Assembly (NCBI GenBank): GCA_964419225.1
Contig: CAYQPF010000145.1
Span: 1 to 13,035, forward strand
Source of the DNA: CAYQPF01 sp964419225
Lineage (GTDB): Bacteria; Cloacimonadota; Cloacimonadia; Cloacimonadales; CAYQPF01
Direction: 5' to 3'
Length of the DNA stretch: 13,035 nucleotides
Shown one piece after another: positions 7,674 to 13,035 of this stretch (the stretch's first letter is position 1; each line of letters starts with the position of its first letter). The notes beneath the pieces are model-generated. The model searched no databases and was not told where the DNA came from. It was given only the letters and a program-made list of their open reading frames with translations. Position numbers and translations under genes: made by a program.

Positions 7674-7715
7674 GTCTGGAGTCATGAGTCGGAAGTCTTG
7701 AGTTGGGGGTAAAGA
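7674..7715 (+). repeat. Degenerate heptamer array 1 (GTCNNGA-like, 6 units)
   Basis: Six consecutive 7-mers in exact phase: GTCTGGA, GTCATGA, GTCGGAA, GTCTTGA, GTTGGGG, GTAAAGA. This resembles the short tandemly repeated heptamers known from cyanobacterial and other genomes. Related heptamers occur on the other strand at 8262-8289 and 8329-8370. Confidence 0.65.
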
Positions 7716-7821
7716 ATCATTTTCCCTGGCATATTTCGGGATTGATCCAGATTTTGCCTTTATTTTGAAATAGTTGTTGCCCGGTGCTTTTAGATTATTC
7801 GGTTTATTGGTTGTTGTTTAC

Positions 7822-7851
7822 CACAGAGACAGGGCATGCCCTGTCTCTGTG
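7822..7851. repeat. Dispersed palindrome, copy 2 (30-bp perfect palindrome)
   Basis: CACAGAGACAGGGCA followed by its exact reverse complement, without a spacer. It contains the same AGAGACAGGGC / GCCCTGTCTCT arms as 1989-2012. It lies between the convergent genes ending at 7615 (+) and 8631 (-), as the first copy lies between genes ending at 1980 (+) and 2232 (-). Probably a REP-like element. There is no T tract, so it is not a classical terminator. Confidence 0.88.
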
Positions 7852-8003
7852 ATTACCCACTGACACCTGCATCTGATCAAAGTCATTTACTTAAAATATT
7901 CAGACAAATTTTTACACTAATAATGTTAACTTTTTCTTTTCTTTTCCTCTTTCGCTCTCCGTCAACAGCTCCGTGTGAACTAATTCTGGAAAAGTGTATC
8001 TGT

Positions 8004-8177
8004 TTTAACCCGGATTGTGCAGTAGAGATTTGCAAGCTGGGTCGAAGATCGTGAAGATAGAAGGTTTGCAATCGAACGAGGTTATATAATAAATATATGG
8101 TGAGTGAGATTGTAAGTCCTTCAAATTCACTAGCTTCAGCCAGATTGTGAAGATTCTACTGCACAGTTCGGGTTTAA
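8004..8177 (-). mobile_element. MITE-like non-autonomous element, copy 2 (inverted)
   Basis: The inverted partner of 6769-6942, also 174 bp. Here one end reads TTTAACCCGGATTGTGCAGT (8004 onward) and the other CTACTGCACAGTTCGGG before TTTAA. The 45-bp conserved core is at 8063-8107. No target duplication is seen (flanks CTGT and CTAA). The short open frames that run through it are not conserved between copies. Together the two copies could form a long stem around 1061 bp that carries the orphan gene. Confidence 0.82.
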
Positions 8178-8261
8178 CTAAAGCTTTTGATATTGGGCTC
8201 TTGATACCTATTTCCCTGTTTATTCTGTCATATAGTCCATATAATCCATTTGCAGTCATTC

Positions 8262-8289
8262 TTCTGACTCTTAACTCTCAACTATCTCT
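8262..8289 (-). repeat. Degenerate heptamer array 2
   Basis: Plus-strand 7-mers TTCTGAC, TCTTAAC, TCTCAAC, TATCTCT. On the minus strand they read GTTGAGA, GTTAAGA, GTCAGAA, matching the GTCNNGA style of array 1 in the opposite orientation. Confidence 0.55.
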
Positions 8290-8328
8290 CGCCCCTCTTC
8301 ATCCTTGGTGTTCATGCGGTATTTCACG

Positions 8329-8370
8329 TCTCAATTCCCTAATTGTCAACTGTCAAATCTCAATTGTCAA
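8329..8370 (-). repeat. Degenerate heptamer array 3 (TTGACAR-like, 6 units)
   Basis: Six phased 7-mers on the plus strand: TCTCAAT, TCCCTAA, TTGTCAA, CTGTCAA, ATCTCAA, TTGTCAA. On the minus strand they read TTGACAA, TTGAGAT, TTGACAG, TTGACAA. This is the same class of short tandem repeat as the other two arrays. Confidence 0.6.
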
Positions 8371-8630
8371 TTTCCCCGACTTCCACCTTCCCTGGGAGAT
8401 GACGCTGCTTTCGTCATTATTATAAAGAACCTGGACAAGCCAGATCCAAAATCTAATTTCATATAAAGCTTTTGTTTTTCATAATGATTGAGTCCGGACT
8501 AAAAGCTCCAAGTTAAAATTCTAAAAGTGGCTTTATAGCTTCTTTCACACTCCCGAAAATTTGAATTCCTAAAACCACTAATTTCGCTTCGGTTTTTGTG
8601 GCTATTTTGGATATTTGGTTGTTTTTTAGG
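8371..8630. other. Non-coding stretch downstream of the glycerophosphotransferase-like gene
   Basis: No gene is supported here. A small hairpin, ATGACG / CGTCAT with a 7-nt loop, lies at 8399-8417. A minus-strand frame covers 8513-8719 and reads 'KTEAKLVVLGIQIFGSV' after leaving the 3' end of the neighbouring gene. It has no ribosome site of its own beyond the overlapping coding region, and I did not annotate it. Confidence 0.4.
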
Positions 8631-9689
8631 TCAATTAAACAACCCTGTGTCCAGATCGGGCAGGTATTCCAGAATTTTTCTGGCAGCCCGTTCACCGGCT
8701 TTGCCATCAAGCTTATCAAACATCAAAACATTAGCTTCTGCTCTGGCTTGATCTTTTTCATGCTTATATTGAATCGCAGTTTTAATAGTTTCTGATAATT
8801 CGATTGTTGATTTGATCCTCCAGGAAATTCTGTCCAGCAGGTCTTCAATTTCAACCAGTGATCTTTTTGTCTTTAGGGTCCGGAACGAGATCAGGGATTT
8901 ATCCAGAGCACAGGCAATCCCCATTAAAGAACTTGTATCGCCGATCACAACATCACTCAGCATAATATAGGGTAAATTGTCAGGAGATTCAATGAAGCAA
9001 ATCCCTTTTTCCTGCCTTAATCTTTCTTTGTATTTCTCGGATGTCCAGGGATGAACAGTGACCATGATATTGTAATCCTCTTTAAATTGAGCTAATTTAT
9101 CGTACCATTGTGATATCCCGGACATGCCGGACTGATCCCATGTTGCCGAAAAAAGAAGATTCTTCTTACCATTGGAAAAACCTAAAGCATCAGATATTTT
9201 TTGGAGATCCTGACTGGTTATTTCACCATTGAAACAGGGATCCAAATTCGGGTTGCCGGCTGCAAAGGTGTTGTGAATCCCAAGTTCTCTCATTAAAGAT
9301 ACTTCGGCTTCACTGCTGACAAAATATAAGGTGAAGGGGGAATAGTTGTTTTTATTGGTAATTCTCTTAAAATGATAAGGACCATGCCTGAACCCAAATT
9401 TCAGGATCTTCTCTTCCGGATATCTGAAGGTTTCATGTCTGCACATAAAAACAGCTTGGGGAAATGAAAGCTTTGTGCTGGAGGTAATTTCTTTTGTCTT
9501 TAGGATGTTTTGAACCATTAGGTCTTTTGCCCGAATGGGAATTGGTTTTAAATATTTCTGTACTTCCTTGAAAATTAAGTGATCAAGATAGTCCCCGCAA
9601 TAGAATTGGTACTTATCCTGAGTACTGCCATTACACATGGCCCAAAGTAATTTGTAAGGATATTTATATAAATAATATGTAAAAACCAT
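8631..9689 (-). CDS. CDP-glycerol glycerophosphotransferase-like enzyme (TagB/TagF family, GT-B fold)
   Basis: A 352-residue protein resembling enzymes that move polyol-phosphate from CDP-polyol to a growing surface polymer or glycan. Landmarks: 'FGFRHGPYHFKR' with the family's His-Gly at 102-103; 'AAGNPNLD' (143-150), the G-x-P step into the second Rossmann-like half; 'TVHPW' at 211-215 with the conserved His-Pro; 'SDVVIGDTSSLMGIACAL' (245-262), the D-x-x-x-x-D-x-S-S donor-site signature; and 'DGKAGERAARKIL' near the end, a usual C-terminal element. The length is normal for a single-domain member. The start ATG at 9689 has only a weak GTGAG-type ribosome site. It is divergent from the chemoreceptor and alone in its unit. 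In a diderm it is more likely to decorate a capsule, O-antigen or other glycan than to make teichoic acid; the substrate is not readable. Confidence 0.85.
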   Translation of the reverse strand: MVFTYYLYKYPYKLLWAMCNGSTQDKYQFYCGDYLDHLIFKEVQKYLKPIPIRAKDLMVQNILKTKEITSSTKLSFPQAVFMCRHETFRYPEEKILKFGFRHGPYHFKRITNKNNYSPFTLYFVSSEAEVSLMRELGIHNTFAAGNPNLDPCFNGEITSQDLQKISDALGFSNGKKNLLFSATWDQSGMSGISQWYDKLAQFKEDYNIMVTVHPWTSEKYKERLRQEKGICFIESPDNLPYIMLSDVVIGDTSSLMGIACALDKSLISFRTLKTKRSLVEIEDLLDRISWRIKSTIELSETIKTAIQYKHEKDQARAEANVLMFDKLDGKAGERAARKILEYLPDLDTGLFN

Positions 9690-9994
9690 TTTATCTCACT
9701 TCTTTTATTTACAAAAAAGGTTTCAGTTCTGCCTAAACCTGTCAAGTGAAACCTGTAACAAAGTTATCTGATGACAAGATAACTCACCTTTAGTGATGTT
9801 TAACTACAAGAATTACCGGTAAATAGTGCAAATGGTGGATTACATAGTTTTGATTATAGTTTTACCGTTTCGGAAAGTTTAAAAGGCTTTTAGAATTGTA
9901 TATTGTAATAGTGAAAATAAAGCATTGGATAAATAAGTATTTAACGCTTGACAGTAATGATTAATCGTTCAATCTTATCCTTATGGAGGATTTG
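9690..9994. other. Divergent intergenic region with 8-bp inverted repeat
   Basis: It separates the glycerophosphotransferase-like gene (-) from the chemoreceptor (+). AGTTATCT (9762-9769) is answered by AGATAACT (9777-9784) across 7 nt. AAACCTGT occurs twice just upstream (9735-9742, 9749-9756). These could be operators for either gene. A TTGACA at 9948-9953 has no acceptable -10: the best match would place the transcript start inside the ribosome site. Confidence 0.5.
9985..9989 (+). promoter_or_regulatory. Shine-Dalgarno GGAGG choosing ATG 9995
   Basis: GGAGG lies 5 nt before ATG 9995. The longer reading from ATG 9983 would put this ribosome site inside the coding sequence and leaves no purine-rich site upstream (CTTATCCTT). 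The chemoreceptor therefore most likely starts at 9995. Confidence 0.8.
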
Positions 9995-12421
9995 ATGATA
10001 GATGTGAGTAAATTAACTATTAAACAAAAAGTGCTGTATATTGTAATTGGGATTGTTACAATTTCGCTCTTATTGATAACATTACTGTATTTTTTTATTA
10101 CCCAAAATACTCTCGATAAGAATATCAAGGAAGCTTTGGTAAGCAATAATGCCATGTTGAAAGCAGAATTAGAGTATTTAGTTAAGACCACAGAATCAAC
10201 CCTGAAAGAAAATTTGTTTACAGCAGATATTTATTTGGGGATAAATGGAAAATTTAGTTTGGATACTGGAAGCATCCAAAACCATGATGTTGTGAATCAA
10301 ACGACAAAAGAAAAAAACAATATTGATATTCCTACAATGCGTTTGGGTGGAACTACTGTTTATCAGGATTATCAGTATGTTGATAAATTGAACGAAGTAA
10401 ATAATTCGCTTGTAACAATATTCCAAATGATTCCTAACGGTATGTTAAGAATTTCCACTAATGTTAAGAGTAAAGAAGGATTGAGAGCTATTGATACTTA
10501 TATCCCATCCGAATCGAAAGTTTATCAAAGTATCACAAACGGTCACACCTATATTGGAGAAGCTGTAGTGGTTGGAGAAAAATGTTTTACGATATATAAA
10601 CCAATATTTGAGAATGGGCAAGTTATTGGTGCTTTATTTATTGGCCGGAAATTGTCGGATTTGTATAGTGTGATGTTTACTCAGATGGACGTCTATAAAA
10701 AGGGTGAATATCGTAACTGCTTCATATTCAGAACAAAAGATAAAGATAAAGGGAATTTGATATATCATCCTATTTTAAAAGATAGTTTACCTATTGATCC
10801 TGTTATTGACAAAATGATTGAACAGAAAAATGGATTTTTAAAAGGTACTATTCATATTGCAGATAAAAAGGAAAGAGCATATATGGCATTTTCCTATTAT
10901 GAGCCCTTAGATATGATGATAGTTTCAAAGTCTTCATTTCAGGAAATAAGACCAATATTAATCAAAATGGCAACGGTATCTCTGTTTACACTCATTTTGA
11001 TTTGTGGCTTATCTCTCTTGTTTGTCACCAACAGATTACAAAAGATAATCATACGCCCAATTTATGTTATTAAGGACTTAATTATTAATATTGGAAACAA
11101 AAATTTAGGATTTCAGGTGGACAGTCATGAAATAAATATGAATGATGAGTTAGGAGAAATGTTGTCTGCTGGCATTCAAACAAGAGATTCACTAAAGGAG
11201 ACAATGCTTTTACTGTCAACCCAGGCTGAGGAACTTAAGAGTAGTGGATTAACTTTGAAGCAAACTTCTGAAAAAATGATGCAGGGTGCATCTGTGCTAA
11301 ACGATAAATCTCATGATGTTTCAAAAACTACATCTATGATTACTGATAATGCAGTTATGATTGCAACTGCTTCAGAAGAAGCTTCTGTAAATTTGAGCAA
11401 TGTAAACGGGTCACTAAATCAGGTAACTCAGGGTATTCATACAATAGCTTCATCTGTTGAAGAATCTAATACCGGATTAAATCAGATCAAAATAGAAATG
11501 AAGCATGTTGTTGATGGTTTTGCTGAAATGAATGGTGCCTTAGGTTATGTCGTAAGTTCCATTCATGATTCAGCTTCAGCTATGGAAGAAATGAGTGCTT
11601 CAATACACGAGATATCTAACAATACATTAAAAGCTTCTAAAATCTCTGAACATGCCGAAGATCTGGCAAATAAAACCCAGCTGATAATTAACCAAATGCA
11701 AGTTGCAGTCAAAGAAATCGGCAATATTGTCGGAGTAATAGATGATATAGCTGATCAGACAAATATGCTTGCTTTAAACGCTACCATTGAAGCAGCTAGT
11801 GCCGGGGATGCCGGAAAGGGATTTGCTGTTGTTGCCAACGAAGTGAAAGAATTGGCTAAACAAACTGCAGAAGCTACTCAGAAAATTGACAATGAAATTG
11901 GACAGGTTCAGCAGGTTACTAAAATAGCAATAGAATCCATTAAGTCTATTATCACCGTAATCATTGATATGCACCAAATAAATACTACTATTGCCGGTGC
12001 TATTGAAGAACAAAGCATTACTACAAATGAAATAACCAAAAGCTCTTCTAAAGCTGTAGAGGAAATTCGTTTAACTGAAGACAAAGCGTCAGTCATAAAA
12101 AAAGCTGTTGATTCTGTTTTTGTAAATATTAGTGAAACAGAGAAAGCTTCCAATGAGATTGCAGGAAATTCATCCTCTGTGGCATTATCTGCTCATACAA
12201 TTTCAAATAACAGTCAGGAAGTAACAATCGGGGTTCAGGAAATTGTTAGAAATATCAACCATGTATCTTCGAGTTTAGATGGCATCAAATATAATATGGA
12301 ACAGATTACTGATATTTCAAATGATAATTCAAAAGCATCACAAGCAGTTAAAGATTCAGCTGAAAATTTTCTGATAATGGCTGATAAAATGGTGAAGATC
12401 GTATCTCAGTTTAAATTATAA
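9995..12421 (+). CDS. Methyl-accepting chemotaxis protein with extracytoplasmic Cache sensor
   Basis: An 808-residue transmembrane receptor that should relay ligand binding to CheA/CheW. Numbering from ATG 9995: TM1 about 13-35; a large periplasmic sensor about 36-320 with Cache-type strands ('GHTYIGEAVVVGEKCFTIY', 'ENGQVIGALFIG', then a second half with 'LIYHPI'), resembling Cache_3/Cache_2 fusions; TM2 about 325-344; HAMP about 346-398; a long coiled coil; and the kinase-control tip at 583-617 ('DDIADQTNMLALNATIEAA', 'GKGFAVVANEVKELA'), nearly consensus. Glu/Ala/Ser-rich heptads such as 'ASEEAS', 'SAMEEMSAS' and 'AIEEQS' fit methylation sites. It ends 'VSQFKL', without the NWETF-type CheR/CheB tether. 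No other chemotaxis gene is nearby. It is a single cistron with its own terminator. The ligand is unknown. Confidence 0.96.
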   Translation: MIDVSKLTIKQKVLYIVIGIVTISLLLITLLYFFITQNTLDKNIKEALVSNNAMLKAELEYLVKTTESTLKENLFTADIYLGINGKFSLDTGSIQNHDVVNQTTKEKNNIDIPTMRLGGTTVYQDYQYVDKLNEVNNSLVTIFQMIPNGMLRISTNVKSKEGLRAIDTYIPSESKVYQSITNGHTYIGEAVVVGEKCFTIYKPIFENGQVIGALFIGRKLSDLYSVMFTQMDVYKKGEYRNCFIFRTKDKDKGNLIYHPILKDSLPIDPVIDKMIEQKNGFLKGTIHIADKKERAYMAFSYYEPLDMMIVSKSSFQEIRPILIKMATVSLFTLILICGLSLLFVTNRLQKIIIRPIYVIKDLIINIGNKNLGFQVDSHEINMNDELGEMLSAGIQTRDSLKETMLLLSTQAEELKSSGLTLKQTSEKMMQGASVLNDKSHDVSKTTSMITDNAVMIATASEEASVNLSNVNGSLNQVTQGIHTIASSVEESNTGLNQIKIEMKHVVDGFAEMNGALGYVVSSIHDSASAMEEMSASIHEISNNTLKASKISEHAEDLANKTQLIINQMQVAVKEIGNIVGVIDDIADQTNMLALNATIEAASAGDAGKGFAVVANEVKELAKQTAEATQKIDNEIGQVQQVTKIAIESIKSIITVIIDMHQINTTIAGAIEEQSITTNEITKSSSKAVEEIRLTEDKASVIKKAVDSVFVNISETEKASNEIAGNSSSVALSAHTISNNSQEVTIGVQEIVRNINHVSSSLDGIKYNMEQITDISNDNSKASQAVKDSAENFLIMADKMVKIVSQFKL

Positions 12422-12444
12422 AAATTGATTAAATAAAGTTACCT

Positions 12445-12472
12445 AAAAACGCCTTCAAAAGAAGGCGTTTTT
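12445..12472 (+). terminator. Intrinsic terminator after the chemoreceptor
   Basis: AAAAACGCCTTC, a 4-nt AAAA loop, then GAAGGCGTTTTT: a perfect 12-bp inverted repeat with a GC-rich centre and a T run, 24 nt after the stop codon. The A tract on the 5' side makes it potentially bidirectional. Confidence 0.93.
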
Positions 12473-12861
12473 AACTTAAACAGTTGTAAAACTACTACGG
12501 CATATAAACAATGACCAACATTTTGAGATTGGATCTTAGGATATGCTGACATTGCTCAGTTTTTCTCAAGTCCTATGATATAATCAAGTTGAGAACACAC
12601 CTATCATTTATTTAGACAAAAAAAAGTAAAAATCTTGACACAAAAACAAAAACTCTGTATATTTTGTGCCAAGATCGAGATTGAAATTTATGAAAATCTT
12701 TGTTCTGAGCTTGATAAATATGTGTTTGAGGATCATTTTATAATGAATTGAATCAAGTGTTAATTTCAATAACTTTATGGCTTCTAAAACAAGCCTGCAA
12801 AATTCTCATTATCATAATAAAACTAAATTTATTAAAACTTGTTTACATTATTGGAGGAAGC
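12473..12861 (+). other. Intergenic region with long leader of the right-edge gene
   Basis: No gene is supported. It holds the promoter at 12635-12663 and then a leader of about 190 nt. The leader contains a 9-bp inverted repeat (ATTGAAATT 12680-12688, AATTTCAAT 12762-12770) and a 17-codon frame without a ribosome site (12690-12743). Both are within what chance allows in such AT-rich DNA. Confidence 0.5.
12635..12663 (+). promoter_or_regulatory. Sigma70-like promoter TTGACA-17-TATATT
   Basis: TTGACA at 12635-12640, a 17-nt A-rich spacer, TATATT at 12658-12663. It is the best promoter match in the window and is oriented toward the secreted-protein gene at 12862. The expected transcript start is near 12670. 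Confidence 0.75.
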
Positions 12862-13035
12862 ATGAAAACTAAGGTTGTTTTTACTTTTATTGTGTTTGTA
12901 ATGATGGTATTTCGCCTGACAGCACTGGTGGAGAATTATAGTTTAGCGGAGCAGGTAAAAGAAGCAAAGTTGATAATCTATGGAGAAGTGTTATCAAAGG
13001 AATGTCATACAGAAGGTAAAGCGAATTTTATTTTT
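12862..13035 (+). CDS. Secreted protein, N-terminal part only (cut by window edge)
   Basis: Fifty-eight codons are visible without a stop. ATG 12862 has GGAGG (12853-12857) 4 nt upstream. The first ~21 residues, MKTKVVFTFIVFVMMVFRLT and A, are a typical signal peptide: two lysines and a hydrophobic run. The mature start, 'YSLAEQVKEAKLIIYGEVLSKE', has the pattern of secreted domains that open with a short helix ('AEQVKEA'), then a strand 'LIIYGEV', as in proteins often annotated only as exported hypotheticals. No enzyme motif is reached before the edge. Transcription is expected from the promoter at 12635-12663. Confidence 0.8.
   Translation, partial: MKTKVVFTFIVFVMMVFRLTALVENYSLAEQVKEAKLIIYGEVLSKECHTEGKANFIF

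Noticed and set aside
7836..8259. Overlapping small open frames in the island (7836-8054 plus; 7883-8071 and 8005-8259 minus; 8147-8425 plus)
   Set aside because: They run across the palindrome, the MITE-like element and the heptamer arrays, have no convincing ribosome sites, and are not preserved in the other element copy.
8399..8417. ATGACG/CGTCAT hairpin as a terminator for the minus-strand transferase
   Set aside because: The stem is 6 bp with a 7-nt loop, lies over 200 bp beyond the stop, and has no T run on either strand.
9948..9978. TTGACA with a TCTTAT-like -10 before the chemoreceptor
   Set aside because: The spacing is 19 nt and the transcript would start inside the Shine-Dalgarno, so it cannot be the working promoter as drawn.
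9983..9994. Upstream start ATG 9983 for the chemoreceptor
   Set aside because: It would contain the GGAGG ribosome site and has none of its own; ATG 9995 fits better.
12690..12743. 17-codon frame in the leader of the right-edge gene
   Set aside because: No ribosome site, and such lengths are expected by chance in AT-rich DNA.

Overview
The window is AT-rich bacterial DNA carrying six protein genes and one putative six-codon leader ORF. Two of the genes run off the window edges. The best clue to the organism is the 1437-residue secreted protein at 2232-6545 (minus). It is built from fibronectin-III-like and 'choice-of-anchor J' jelly-roll modules and ends in a 'YPNPFNP...SGIYF' sorting domain. 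That design is typical of the Fibrobacteres-Chlorobi-Bacteroidetes neighbourhood and is especially common in Cloacimonadota-like lineages. Purine-rich AGGAGG-type ribosome sites and a canonical TTGACA/TATATT promoter fit a mesophilic diderm bacterium. The phylum is an inference; there is no rRNA or tRNA here to fix it.

Layout. At 2-1980 (+), a HEAT-repeat protein, open at the left edge, is tightly coupled to a membrane-bound processive family-2 glycosyltransferase, probably part of an exopolysaccharide locus. At 1981-2231, between convergent genes, there is a 24-bp palindrome and a degenerate ~88-bp tandem repeat whose last unit overlaps the stop codon of the next gene. At 2232-6545 (-) is the giant modular surface protein. 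At 6546-8630 is a repeat-rich island holding one orphan gene (7154-7615, +). The island contains two 174-bp MITE-like elements in opposite orientation (about 87% identical by hand count), three arrays of degenerate 7-bp repeats, a second copy of the dispersed palindrome (30 bp, perfect), and a triple TAATTCG repeat. The orphan gene is preceded by a possible leader peptide whose Shine-Dalgarno could be masked by a hairpin. At 8631-9689 (-) is a CDP-glycerol glycerophosphotransferase-like enzyme. At 9995-12421 (+) is a Cache-type methyl-accepting chemotaxis protein followed by a strong intrinsic terminator. After it come a strong sigma70-like promoter, a leader of about 190 nt and the start of a secreted protein (12862 onward) cut by the right edge.

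How the genes fit together. The HEAT-GT2 pair, the glycerophosphotransferase-like enzyme, the adhesin-like protein and the N-terminally secreted protein all concern the cell surface, and the chemoreceptor senses the outside. Apart from the HEAT-GT2 pair they look like separate transcription units, not one pathway. No transposase, CRISPR array, phage gene or recognisable defence system is present. The least ordinary part is the repeat island at 6546-8630, where a gene of unknown function sits between two inverted non-autonomous elements.
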